DNA from: Umbribacter vaginalis
GTDB lineage: Bacteria > Actinomycetota > Coriobacteriia > Coriobacteriales > Eggerthellaceae
Assembly (NCBI GenBank): GCA_001552935.1
Contig: KQ959677.1
Span: 150,094-214,093 of the forward strand
Reading direction: 5' to 3'
DNA length: 64,000 nucleotides
The notes below the pieces were generated by a model that had not been told where the DNA came from, did not search any database, and saw only the letters and a list, made by a program, of their open reading frames with translations. Position 1 is the stretch's first letter, and each line of letters opens with the position of its first letter. The translations under genes were made by a program, and so were the position numbers. This document shows positions 1 to 9,035 of this stretch, piece after piece.

Positions 1-72
1 ATCAACTTCATTTTTTGCACAGCCCATTGTTATAAAAGCAACTGATTTATCAAGGACAGATAAAGACGTCAT
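1..72 (-). CDS. rimO: RimO, ribosomal protein S12 methylthiotransferase (partial, N-terminus only)
   Basis: Only the first 24 codons are inside the window; the gene runs off the left edge. The minus strand reads M-T-S-L-S-V-L-D-K-S-V-A-F-I-T and then MGCAKNEVD, the form of the N-terminal motif (usually LGCxKNxVD) whose cysteine helps bind the auxiliary iron-sulfur cluster of radical-SAM methylthiotransferases of the RimO/MiaB group. The ATG at 70-72 follows an AAGGAA site that overlaps the yajQ stop codon, so the two genes are probably co-translated. RimO rather than MiaB/MtaB is chosen because of the MGCAKNEVD form and because MtaB is already encoded at 19493-20764; the radical-SAM and TRAM parts cannot be seen. 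Confidence 0.75.
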   Translation of the reverse strand, partial: MTSLSVLDKSVAFITMGCAKNEVD

Positions 73-83
73 AAACGCATTCC

Positions 84-581
84 TTAACGATAATTGTTGA
101 ATTGCAAAGGAATACCATAACTTTGCTGCTTCACAAACGCAATAATTTCTTGTAAAACATCACGTGAAGGAGAACTAACGCGCAGCTTATCGCCCTCAAT
201 CTGAACTTTTGCCTTAAATTTTTCACCCTTGATGTCTTTGTTAATTTTGCTGGCAATATCTTTGTCGATACCTTCAACAACCTTACCTTCTTTTACGGAG
301 GTGCCCTGAGCGCTATCGCGTGTATCGCTCCAGGAAATCGCTGCTAAATCAAGGCCTCGTTTAACCCATTTCGATGATAAGATATCAATAACTTGGCCAA
401 TTACAAAATCGCTCGGTGCATGAACAGTAATAGTTTTAGCAGCTTTATCAAAATCGATACTCGACTTGGTATCTTTCAGGTCGTAGCGCGATTGCAACTC
501 TTTTTTTGTCTGCTGAAATGCATTATCTGCTTCTTGAATGTCCACTATCGATACAATATCAAAACTTGATTCTTTAGCCAT
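84..581 (-). CDS. yajQ: YajQ family nucleotide-binding protein
   Basis: This 165-residue protein matches the YajQ/UPF0234 family in length and in landmarks: the N-terminal SFDIVSIVDIQE, the central SKWVKRGLDLAAISW, and the C-terminal RDVLQEIIAFVKQQ ending in PLQFNNYR. Family members have two ferredoxin-like halves; some bind cyclic di-GMP, but the role of this one cannot be read from sequence. It lies at the end of the ftsK-rodZ-like series, 20 bp after the RodZ-like gene, and its stop overlaps the ribosome-binding site of rimO. A cytoplasmic protein is expected: no signal peptide or membrane segment is visible. Confidence 0.9.
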   Translation of the reverse strand: MAKESSFDIVSIVDIQEADNAFQQTKKELQSRYDLKDTKSSIDFDKAAKTITVHAPSDFVIGQVIDILSSKWVKRGLDLAAISWSDTRDSAQGTSVKEGKVVEGIDKDIASKINKDIKGEKFKAKVQIEGDKLRVSSPSRDVLQEIIAFVKQQSYGIPLQFNNYR

Positions 582-600
582 AATCCGAAAAGCCTTTCTG

Positions 601-1938
601 TTATTGTGAACGTTCCCGCGAACTTGTACGTGCTGTTGAATTGGATTGTTTCTTTACTGATTGCTCTTTTTTGCTACTTGATTGCGAAGAGTTTTGTGTT
701 GTTGTTTTCTTTGAGCTTTCCTGTTGCTTTGAACTTGATTGCGCATCGTCTTGGTTATCGCTTGCACGCGATGAACTATCAGATGAATCTGTTATACCGT
801 GATCTTTTTTCCATTGCTTAATATAATCATCAAAATCAACGGTATAACTGTATACGCCGCGCTTCGAGGATTTAAGCGACACAGGCTTGCCATCAACAGT
901 AACTTTTAAGTTAATAGGTGACGGCGTTTCAATTGTCCAACTTCCGCTTGTCAGTTCAACATCTTTGGAAATAGGCCCTTTCAGAGTTTCTGTTTTAGAC
1001 TTTTTCTTGCCTTCTGTGATAGTAACTTTACTGGTAGCATCAACGGTAGCAACACCGTACGTAATGGTAATGCTTGACGGAATGCGAGGCGCTGCTTGAG
1101 ACGTATCTTGGGCACTTTGCTCATCTTGTTGGCTCGTAGTATCAGCAATGCCGGTAATAGGAATAGCAGCAAGATCATCGGCGTGCTGGCGCGGTCGTCC
1201 AAAAAAGAGTGAAACAACGATTATAACAACCACGACAAGCGCAATAACTCCCAGCAAAAGTGGCCAGTTTAAACGCTTAATTCCATCGCTTAAACCTGAT
1301 AAATTTGAAAATGAAAACGGTGTTGGCGTTTTAACACTGCGCGCATGGCGCTTATGAGGCCAACGACTTGGAGCATCACTTAGAAAACTTTGGGGCATGT
1401 CGCTTCGCTGATATGCGCCTATATCGTGTCGTTCATCTCCTTCCACAGGAGAAATACGCCGTGAGGATCCATATAGCCCGTAATCACCCCGTGCAAAACG
1501 CGTTCTGTCATCATAAAGATCGCGTCCTAAGGGCGAACGACGTTTAGGAATCGATGTTTGATGCGTGTTTGCACTGGTAAAGCGATGGTCACGCGCAGTT
1601 GCGGCTTGATCGTTTACGCGTGATGGCGATGTGGCTGAGTACAGCGAATCGGCTCGCCTTGAAGGAAAATTACGGCGAGCTCCCCTATCAAGCTGATCAG
1701 CATACGCTTCTTCCAAAAAACGATTCACGATATCGGTAGGATTCAAGCCTAAAAAGCGCGCGTATGCATTCACCATATTACGTGCATAACCTCGTGGTGG
1801 AATATTAGAAAAATCGCCCGACTCAATCGATCGTAAAATATCGCTTCGAATGCGAAGACGACGTCCTACCACATTGATATCAAAGCCTTGGCGTTCTCGT
1901 TCTTCACGCAAGAGCATACCTGAGGTTTTGTGAGTCAT
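601..1938 (-). CDS. RodZ-like protein: N-terminal helix-turn-helix, one membrane segment, C-terminal beta domain
   Basis: Residues of about 10-75 form a Xre-type HTH of the RodZ kind (REERERQGFDINVVGRRL, followed by RIRSDILRSIESGDF and PPRGYARNMVNAYARFLGL). A long basic, Ser/Arg-rich linker follows, then a hydrophobic helix around residues 224-247, then an extracytoplasmic beta-rich region like the RodZ C-terminal domain (SITITYG to SYTVDFDDYIKQW), and a Ser/Lys/Gln-rich tail. RodZ proteins anchor the cell-shape machinery; in mreB-less actinobacteria the role is unclear, and no mreB is seen here. The ATG at 1938 is preferred to the in-frame GTG at 1947, because the AAGGGA site lies only two bases before the GTG but 11 before the ATG. 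It follows ftsK by about 30 bp. Confidence 0.8.
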   Translation of the reverse strand: MTHKTSGMLLREERERQGFDINVVGRRLRIRSDILRSIESGDFSNIPPRGYARNMVNAYARFLGLNPTDIVNRFLEEAYADQLDRGARRNFPSRRADSLYSATSPSRVNDQAATARDHRFTSANTHQTSIPKRRSPLGRDLYDDRTRFARGDYGLYGSSRRISPVEGDERHDIGAYQRSDMPQSFLSDAPSRWPHKRHARSVKTPTPFSFSNLSGLSDGIKRLNWPLLLGVIALVVVVIIVVSLFFGRPRQHADDLAAIPITGIADTTSQQDEQSAQDTSQAAPRIPSSITITYGVATVDATSKVTITEGKKKSKTETLKGPISKDVELTSGSWTIETPSPINLKVTVDGKPVSLKSSKRGVYSYTVDFDDYIKQWKKDHGITDSSDSSSRASDNQDDAQSSSKQQESSKKTTTQNSSQSSSKKEQSVKKQSNSTARTSSRERSQ

Positions 1939-1971
1939 GTGTTTCACTATCCCTTACTTGTACGACAACAG

Positions 1972-4878
1972 TTAATCGTTTTGCTCAAAGGCTTTCAGCG
2001 CTTCAAGCTCCATCATATCTACGAGTACTTCGCGCGGGCGGCTGCCATTTGCAGCGCCAACAATACCCTTTTGTTCTAGCATATCCATTATACGACCAGC
2101 ACGCGCATATCCAACGCTCAGTTTACGTTGAATGTTTGATGTAGATCCAAGACCGCTTGCAACCACAATGTCAGCTGCTTCCCACAACTTCGGATCGTCA
2201 GCTTCAACACTACCACCCGATCCATCAGGCATTGAATCACCAAGCGTTATAAGGTTTGTTTTAAGAATGTCAGTATGATACTCGGGCTCACCCTGAGATT
2301 TAAGCTGTTCAACAACAGAAAAAATCTCTTCTTCGCTTACAAAACAGCCTTGAATACGAACCGGCTTTGCAAATTCAGGCTTGGAGAGAAGCAAATCGCC
2401 ATTTCCAATGAGCGCTTCAGCGCCTGCAGTGTCAAGAATAACGCGACTATCAAGACCTGAGGCAACGTTAAAGGACATGCGGTTCGTAATATTAGCTTTT
2501 ATGAGGCCTGTCACCACGTTTGCAGACGGTCGCTGCGTTGCAACAATCAAGTGGATACCAGCTGCGCGCGCAAGCTGGGCAATACGACTGATAGAAAATT
2601 CCACTTCCTTACCAACATTCATCATTAAATCGGCAAGCTCATCGATGATGATAACGATGTAAGGCAGATGATCGTCAGGCAATGTTGATGCTTGAGTTGT
2701 ATCGTTTGTTTGTTGCGTGCTGAATGGAGCCGCGGTAGACACGTTATCCGTTAGCAGTACTGTTTTTTCAGACGCTAAAGGTTCATCTGCACCGCCGGTT
2801 TCATATGCCGAGTCATCAGATGCGTTTTCGGCTTGCTCTTGCTGGCGTGCTAATTCCGCTAAACGTTGCTTTTCTTGAGCAACTTTTTCGTTGTATTGCG
2901 CAATGTTTTTGGCGCCCACTTTTGAGAACACTTTCAAGCGGCGCTCCATTTCAGCAACACCCCACGAAAGCGCGCTTGCAGCTTCTTTCGCTTCCGTTAC
3001 AACTGGCACATAAAGATGAGGAATGCCATTATACGGACTAAATTCAACTCGTTTTGGATCGATCATGATAAAACGCACCTGACGTGGTGTTGCTCGCATG
3101 AGCATCGACATAATCATCGAGTTAATGCCAACTGATTTTCCTGATCCTGTTGTACCACCAATAAGCAAATGAGGCATTTTGGCAAGATCGGAAATAATCG
3201 CACGACCTTCAACATCCTTACCAATAGCAATTTCAAGCGGCCCACCGTGCGCTTCTTTCAAAATATCGCCCAAAAAAACGTTCTCGCGTGTTGCGTTTGG
3301 AACCTCTATACCAACATAGTGAGTACGTGGAATAGGAGCAAAAATACGTACACCTGGTGCAGCAAGTGCGAGTGCAATATCATCCGACAAGCTCATAATG
3401 CGACTAACACGTACACCAGCGGGTAAATCTATTTCGAAAAGCGTTACCGTTGGGCCCGCAATCCAATCGACAACCGTAGCCATAATGCCAAAATCGGCAA
3501 GCGTTTGTTGTAAACGCGCTGCTGTTTCGGCAAGTTCTTTGTCAAAAGAAGCGCTTTGGCGTGTCTTGGTACTCGTTTTGAGCAGCGTCATCGATGGTAG
3601 CTCGAAGGAGTCATCTTCATCACTGAATGCATCAACTACCGCACCAGTACCTGATTGTACGGGTGCAGACGGTAATGACTGGCTATGTTGCTTGCTTGAT
3701 GGAGTGCGGGTTGCATGGGGGTTTGTTTGTTTACTATCGCCACTTGCACAAGAAACTGTGCGCGCAGATGACGTGGATGATGTTGGCGCGTTTCCACATC
3801 CTTGGGATGCAGTGTGAGCAAGTGAACTGCTTTTGCAGTGTGCTTTATCTTGTAAGAGCGCTTGACCTGTGCGAAGAGGCAATACGCTTGTTGGATCGTC
3901 TCCGTATGCATCACTATAAGCACTCTGATCTGATGCACCGCCCGATAAAGAAGTATATCCATTCCTTCGAGCGCGTTGCTGCCCTTGATGTTTACCGACT
4001 GAATCACCTGATGAAGCAGACGTATTAAGAACTGTTGTACCAGCAAGCGGTATACGTGTAGGATCCCATACTGCTTGTGTAACATCGCAAGCAGCAACAT
4101 CTGCATCGCTTCCAGCACGGTCATACCCTTCATACGTATCATATGCGTTAACAGGAATGTTTTGAAACGATTCTACTGGTTGACAATCGGCAGCTACCTG
4201 TTGTGCCGCGCGGGCTTCTTTGCGCTGTGTAATAAAAGAATGCAGCGCCGCTAAGCTGCGCAGCGGTGAAAACCCTATGAGCGTTGCACCGATAAACATA
4301 ATTCCAAGCGCAATAACAATTGAAACATATACGCCAACGGTAATAAGCCCCATCCATGCAAAAAGCGCTCCGATATAACCTCCATAGGCTACAACGGTAT
4401 CGCTATTAAACATAAGAGCTGCAATATCACCTGATGAACTTGGTACCGGCGTTGCCAATGCACAGAGTATGAGCAATGCAAAAAATATAACGAAAGCACC
4501 CAATGTCAAGCGTAAAGCAAGCATTTCTCGCACACGCATGCTGATACACGCACTTCCCGCAACAAAGAAAATAAATGGGAAAAGATAGGCGCCTTTACCA
4601 AGCAACAGCAATAAAAAGTGCGATACTTGTCGTGCTACTATGCCTGTATTAGGAAGCAAGCACATAACAAAAATTACCAGACCAAGTAAGATAAAGATGA
4701 TACCAATAATGACATTTTTCGTATGACCGTCTAAAAACGTTTCAGCTGGATATTCTAAAGAAAGTTGACGCTCTTGTTTGCGCGCTTGTATCTTTTCTTG
4801 AGGAGCAAGCGCGCGATCCTGGTTGCGCACGGCACGCCGTGGTGATGTCGATGATGGCTTCGTGGATTTGCGCGCCAC
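1972..4878 (-). CDS. ftsK: FtsK/SpoIIIE DNA translocase
   Basis: This 968-residue protein is a septal DNA pump that moves chromosome dimers or trapped DNA during division. Four or five N-terminal membrane helices lie within residues 54-205, followed by a low-complexity linker (about 210-430). The motor has the Walker A GGTTGSGKS at 574-582 and Walker B IVIIIDELAD at 741-750, followed by ATQRPSANVVTGLIKANI; a C-terminal winged gamma domain (DIVVASGLGSTSNIQRK) recognises polar DNA signals. Between Walker A and B about 70 residues rich in Glu/Gln/Ser/Thr are inserted (see findings). The start is GTG after AAGGAG with five bases of spacing. It lies 94 bp downstream of rnj. Confidence 0.95.
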   Translation of the reverse strand: MARKSTKPSSTSPRRAVRNQDRALAPQEKIQARKQERQLSLEYPAETFLDGHTKNVIIGIIFILLGLVIFVMCLLPNTGIVARQVSHFLLLLLGKGAYLFPFIFFVAGSACISMRVREMLALRLTLGAFVIFFALLILCALATPVPSSSGDIAALMFNSDTVVAYGGYIGALFAWMGLITVGVYVSIVIALGIMFIGATLIGFSPLRSLAALHSFITQRKEARAAQQVAADCQPVESFQNIPVNAYDTYEGYDRAGSDADVAACDVTQAVWDPTRIPLAGTTVLNTSASSGDSVGKHQGQQRARRNGYTSLSGGASDQSAYSDAYGDDPTSVLPLRTGQALLQDKAHCKSSSLAHTASQGCGNAPTSSTSSARTVSCASGDSKQTNPHATRTPSSKQHSQSLPSAPVQSGTGAVVDAFSDEDDSFELPSMTLLKTSTKTRQSASFDKELAETAARLQQTLADFGIMATVVDWIAGPTVTLFEIDLPAGVRVSRIMSLSDDIALALAAPGVRIFAPIPRTHYVGIEVPNATRENVFLGDILKEAHGGPLEIAIGKDVEGRAIISDLAKMPHLLIGGTTGSGKSVGINSMIMSMLMRATPRQVRFIMIDPKRVEFSPYNGIPHLYVPVVTEAKEAASALSWGVAEMERRLKVFSKVGAKNIAQYNEKVAQEKQRLAELARQQEQAENASDDSAYETGGADEPLASEKTVLLTDNVSTAAPFSTQQTNDTTQASTLPDDHLPYIVIIIDELADLMMNVGKEVEFSISRIAQLARAAGIHLIVATQRPSANVVTGLIKANITNRMSFNVASGLDSRVILDTAGAEALIGNGDLLLSKPEFAKPVRIQGCFVSEEEIFSVVEQLKSQGEPEYHTDILKTNLITLGDSMPDGSGGSVEADDPKLWEAADIVVASGLGSTSNIQRKLSVGYARAGRIMDMLEQKGIVGAANGSRPREVLVDMMELEALKAFEQND

Positions 4879-4972
4879 ACTTTCTCCTTACTATAAAAAC
4901 CATTGACAGCTGTAATGTTTCGCAGGTGGTATGTACGTATCACTCTTATCGTATTACTACAGTATAACGCCT

Positions 4973-7042
4973 TTAAGCAACAGCGAGAATAGTTACAATT
5001 ATTAAAGGTCGCTGCTTAATACTCTCTTGAAGCAAAAATGATGTTGCATTACGCACTTCACGCTCAAGAGCACCATTGCGCTTACCGTTTGCAAGCTGTT
5101 TTCGAATAATGTCTTGCACATTTGCTTTAATGGTATCAGTAAGCTGTTGGTTTTCTTGTTGTGAAACACCGCGAAATACTACAACGGGGGCTCCTATAAT
5201 CGAAGACGTCGTATAAGAAACTGCACAACTGATGCTTACTACACCTTGCGAACCTAAGCTGGTACGATCGCGCAACACGTAATCGGAAGTGTCAGAAATC
5301 CTCGATCCTTCAACATAAATTACGCCGCTTTTTACTTTCTCACCAATATGTACCGATCCATTATGAAGTTCAAGCGATTCACCATTTTCGAGAATGAAAA
5401 TATTTTCCTCTTTTACGCCCGTTGCTTGTGCAAGACGTGCATGAGCTCGCAAATGCATAGCTTCACCATGAACAGGCATAAAGTGCGTTGGTCGAACAAT
5501 ACTTAGAATGATTTTTAGCTCTTCAGCACCTGCATGACCAGATACATGGACGAGCGCACGCGATTTATCGTACACATCTGCACCAATTTTTGCTAATAGA
5601 TTGATAATGCGTGTCACAGCTTTTTCATTACCGGGAACAGGAGTAGCTGAAATAATAACGGTGTCGCCTGCTTCAATACCAACGGTTTTATGGCTGCCAC
5701 CAGCCATGCGCGCGAGTGCAGAAAGCGGTTCTCCTTGCGAACCAGTACACAACACAACCAACTTTTCAGGCGGAATATTGTTGATAGAAAACGCATCAAG
5801 AAGACAGTCGTCAGGAACGTTTAAATATCCCAATTTACGCGCGATTTCAGTATTTTGAATCATAGAGCGACCCGTAACAACCACTTTACGCCCCGCACGC
5901 AGCGCAGCATCACATACTTGTTGCAAACGATGGATGTGACTTGCAAATGACGCCACAATCACCTTACCTTTAGCATGCGCAATAATAGGCTCAAGTGCTT
6001 TTCCTACTTCTAGTTCAGATGGTGTAAACTGCGCATGAGTTGCATTTGTTGAATCAGATAACATGAGATCAACGCCAATTTTTTGAAAGCGCGCGAGGGC
6101 CGCAAAATCGGTATGAACGCCATCAATAGGTGTTTGATCGAGCTTGAAGTCGCCTGTATGCAGCACGTTTCCTGCGGGTGTTGTAAAGAAAATCCCTACT
6201 GCTCCAGGAATTGAGTGATTAACTGCCCAAAACTCTGCTTGAATGCAGCCCAGTTGTATAGTTTGACCTGCTTTAATTTCAATAAGTGGTACACCTTTAA
6301 TGCCATGTTCCTTAAACTTACCCTCAATAAGCCCAAGCGTCATGCGTGTACCATAAATAGGGACTGGATGTGGCAAATCTTTAAATAAATACGGCAATGA
6401 CCCGGTATGATCTTCATGACCATGGGTAATAACAACACCACGTAGGCGATCAGCATTTTCGATAACATACGAATAATCAGGAAGAATTAAATCAACACCA
6501 GGATGATCATCATCAGGAAACATCAAGCCACAATCATCAACAACGAGGTCGTTTCCACATTCAAGAACCGTCATGTTCTTACCAATAGCATCTAAGCCAC
6601 CTAAAGGGATTACCTTAAGTGTTGCATGAGGATCACGCGTCGTACGCTTAACACGATTGAGATAATGCGCAGAGGTGGGCTTATCAGAGCGCTTACGGGC
6701 ACTATATGGACGCGACACATTTTGATCGTCCTGAGAAACACGAGACTGCTTGTTGGTATGCACAGCGTGAATGGATGTGCTTGCGGCATTTCGTGATGTT
6801 CGCGTATTACGTTTTAGGTTTGGCGCACTCTCTGTACTGCGTGAAGCACGCTTGGTACGTGGCACGCTCGATACATGAGCATCATATGATGCAGCTGATG
6901 TACGCTCATGAACATGAGAGCGTGTATGTGCTCGCGCAGTTCTAGCAGAACCATCGTGTAATTCAGAACGCTGAGACGCGGTGTTTTTGTTTGATCGGTG
7001 TGTGTTTGAGGGGTAAGTATTAGTTTTGCGTGTTTCGTGCAT
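4973..7042 (-). CDS. rnj: Ribonuclease J
   Basis: This is a metallo-beta-lactamase/beta-CASP ribonuclease with 5'-3' exonuclease and endonuclease activity in mRNA decay and RNA maturation. The zinc motif HGHEDH lies near residue 207, the second metal site around AVNHSIPGAVG, and the beta-CASP motif around VHVSGHAGAEEL and FMPVHGEAMHLRAH. At 689 residues it is about 130 longer than the usual 550-560; the excess is an N-terminal tail (1-140) rich in Arg, Ser, Thr and His, probably disordered and able to bind RNA. The ATG follows AAGGAG by five bases. The 123-bp spacer to dapA holds a 7-bp hairpin (7121-7140, TGCATGT/ACATGCA) with no T-run. Confidence 0.95.
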   Translation of the reverse strand: MHETRKTNTYPSNTHRSNKNTASQRSELHDGSARTARAHTRSHVHERTSAASYDAHVSSVPRTKRASRSTESAPNLKRNTRTSRNAASTSIHAVHTNKQSRVSQDDQNVSRPYSARKRSDKPTSAHYLNRVKRTTRDPHATLKVIPLGGLDAIGKNMTVLECGNDLVVDDCGLMFPDDDHPGVDLILPDYSYVIENADRLRGVVITHGHEDHTGSLPYLFKDLPHPVPIYGTRMTLGLIEGKFKEHGIKGVPLIEIKAGQTIQLGCIQAEFWAVNHSIPGAVGIFFTTPAGNVLHTGDFKLDQTPIDGVHTDFAALARFQKIGVDLMLSDSTNATHAQFTPSELEVGKALEPIIAHAKGKVIVASFASHIHRLQQVCDAALRAGRKVVVTGRSMIQNTEIARKLGYLNVPDDCLLDAFSINNIPPEKLVVLCTGSQGEPLSALARMAGGSHKTVGIEAGDTVIISATPVPGNEKAVTRIINLLAKIGADVYDKSRALVHVSGHAGAEELKIILSIVRPTHFMPVHGEAMHLRAHARLAQATGVKEENIFILENGESLELHNGSVHIGEKVKSGVIYVEGSRISDTSDYVLRDRTSLGSQGVVSISCAVSYTTSSIIGAPVVVFRGVSQQENQQLTDTIKANVQDIIRKQLANGKRNGALEREVRNATSFLLQESIKQRPLIIVTILAVA

Positions 7043-7165
7043 TCATACTCCTTGTTAGGTGCATAGCAATATAAAGCCTTATTATCAGGCGCTATACACA
7101 TCCGTTATGTATATCATAAGTGCATGTCAGCATACATGCACATACAGCCAAAAAATTAGTTCTTG

Positions 7166-8065
7166 TTATTGTAGCGCAAAACCGCACTCCTGCAAAAGCG
7201 CAGCAAGGCGCTGTTTTTGCTCAGGCGTAGCTTCAATAAGCGGCAAATGCAAACCGCCCACAGAGCGGCCTAACAGGTGCAATGCAGCTTTCACTAAAAT
7301 GGGATTTGCTGTTTCAAACAAGCCTTTCATAAGGGGTAATAGTGCCGTATGCTCACGATACGCGTCATCGAAGCGCTCTTGTTCGCACAAGACAAGCATA
7401 TGCGCCATACGCGCTGGTGCAATATTAGCAATCGTAGAAATAACGCCTGCTGCTCCCCTTTTTGCAAGTTCAAATGTTAAAGAATCGTCACCAGAATATA
7501 CAGAAAAACCAGCTGGCGCGTTATCAATAATCGTTTGAATTTGCTCGATATTACCACTTGCCTCTTTTATCGCAACAATGGTATCTACATCATGCGCCAA
7601 ACGCAACGTGGTTTCTGCTTGCATGTTAATTCCACATCGACCTGGGATGTTATACAGCACAAGCGGCTTATCGCTAGCGTGGGCAATATGTACAAAATGC
7701 TGATAGATGCCTTCTTGCGGAGGCTTGTTGTAGAACGGCACCACCGCCATAAGCCCATCAACAGGAAATTTGGCAATACGTTTTGCAAATGCGACAGATG
7801 CTGCTGTTGAATTCGAGCCAACATTTGCAAGAACAGGAACACGTGATGCCGCAGCGTTGCATACGCACTGTATTTGTGCTGTGCGCTCATCTTCTGAAAG
7901 GGTGGGTGCTTCACCAGTCGTGCCACACACGAGCAGTCCTTGTGCTCCGCTTGTGATAAGCTCGTCAGTAAACGATTCAAGGCGCTTAAAATCGATAGAA
8001 CCATCAGCTTGAAATGGTGTAACCATCGCGCAAACAACGCGACCAAAGGGAGCATTTTGCATCAT
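7166..8065 (-). CDS. dapA: 4-hydroxy-tetrahydrodipicolinate synthase
   Basis: DapA condenses pyruvate with aspartate semialdehyde in the lysine/diaminopimelate pathway, which supplies the cross-linking amino acid of peptidoglycan. The TIM-barrel landmarks are present: GTTGEAPTLS, the tyrosine in LYNIPGRCG, the Schiff-base lysine in VAIKEASGN, and YSGDDSL. The frame is open 17 codons further up, but the ATG at 8065 has an AAGAGAAAAGAG purine stretch before it and gives 299 residues, the usual family length. It is 86 bp downstream of dapB, so the two pathway genes are adjacent and probably co-transcribed. Confidence 0.94.
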   Translation of the reverse strand: MMQNAPFGRVVCAMVTPFQADGSIDFKRLESFTDELITSGAQGLLVCGTTGEAPTLSEDERTAQIQCVCNAAASRVPVLANVGSNSTAASVAFAKRIAKFPVDGLMAVVPFYNKPPQEGIYQHFVHIAHASDKPLVLYNIPGRCGINMQAETTLRLAHDVDTIVAIKEASGNIEQIQTIIDNAPAGFSVYSGDDSLTFELAKRGAAGVISTIANIAPARMAHMLVLCEQERFDDAYREHTALLPLMKGLFETANPILVKAALHLLGRSVGGLHLPLIEATPEQKQRLAALLQECGFALQ

Positions 8066-8151
8066 AGCGTGCTCTTTTCTCTTAAGGGTGCTTCGTGTGA
8101 TATCCATAGTAACCAAAGTAAGCGATCATTGACCGCAAGCGCGTAAACTGT

Positions 8152-8925
8152 TTACTTCACGTCCATAAAGTTCTCAAGTCCAACAATAAGCCCCGTATGT
8201 AAAGGAGCTTTGCGAATGCCCAGCAACACACCAGGCATGTAGGAATTGCGATCCCATGAATCGTGACGAATAGTAAGCGTTTGACCAAATGAACCAAAAA
8301 TGATTTCTTGTGAAGCAACGTAGCCCATTGAACGCACGCTGTGAACGGGAATTCCTTGGACGCAAGCGCCACGCGCACCCTCGCAACCTGCCGTTTCGCT
8401 TTCTTTCATCGGCGCTTGGCTTGGCTTGCCGTCGCGCGCTGCAGCGATAAGTGCTGCGCTGCGCAGAGCTGTCCCTGAAGGAGCGTCAAGCTTTTTAGCG
8501 TGATGGTACTCGATAATTTCCACTTCAGGAAAATAAGGGGCAGCCACTTGAGCAAACTGCATCATCAGAACAGCGCCTGTGGTAAAGTTGGGAGCGAAAA
8601 AGACGCAAAGCTTATCGCCTGCACATTTTTCCAGTTCATGCAGCTGTTCATCGCTTAAACCCGTTGTGCCAATAACGCAATTCACGCCTGCACGTAAAGC
8701 TGCTTTGCAATTATCAAATACTGATGTTGGTTGCGTAAAATCAACCAACACATCGCACGTATGCGCTTCAAGCGCGCTTGCAACACTGGTATACGTTGGG
8801 AAACTACGCGTTTGTTTATGAGGGTCGATACCGCACACAACCGTCATGTCGTCAGCAGACGTAACGGCATCAACAACAGCGCTTCCCATTCTTCCAGCAT
8901 ATCCTGCAACAGCAACGGAAATCAT
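8152..8925 (-). CDS. dapB: 4-hydroxy-tetrahydrodipicolinate reductase
   Basis: DapB performs the NAD(P)H-dependent step directly after DapA. The N-terminal Rossmann motif AVAGYAGRMG (residues 5-14), the conserved GTTGLS and FAPNFTTGAVLM, and the substrate-binding EYHHAKKLDAPSGTA are all visible. The length of 257 residues is normal. The ATG follows AAGGA by about six bases. It is the first gene after the PH-domain pair and probably has its own promoter in the 106-bp gap upstream. Confidence 0.94.
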   Translation of the reverse strand: MISVAVAGYAGRMGSAVVDAVTSADDMTVVCGIDPHKQTRSFPTYTSVASALEAHTCDVLVDFTQPTSVFDNCKAALRAGVNCVIGTTGLSDEQLHELEKCAGDKLCVFFAPNFTTGAVLMMQFAQVAAPYFPEVEIIEYHHAKKLDAPSGTALRSAALIAAARDGKPSQAPMKESETAGCEGARGACVQGIPVHSVRSMGYVASQEIIFGSFGQTLTIRHDSWDRNSYMPGVLLGIRKAPLHTGLIVGLENFMDVK

Positions 8926-9006
8926 ACTACATCCTTAAATTTATGAGTAAAACTATCTAATTACCTTGGACCTAAGCGCAAAAGCTCTTCGGTTGCACGG
9001 TTCGCT

Positions 9007-9035
9007 TTTATAATACACCCCCGCGCAAAAACTAA
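9007..9035 (-). promoter_or_regulatory. Candidate promoter of dapB-dapA
   Basis: On the minus strand, TTAGTT (-35) and TATAAA (-10) are separated by 17 bp, just past the end of the upstream PH-domain gene. The -35 is weak; the AT-rich -10 is the better half. Confidence 0.35.

Noticed and set aside
3636-4142. Long minus-strand 168-codon frame within ftsK
   Set aside because: It is an alternative frame of the low-complexity linker of FtsK with no ribosome-binding site; coding there is explained by ftsK.
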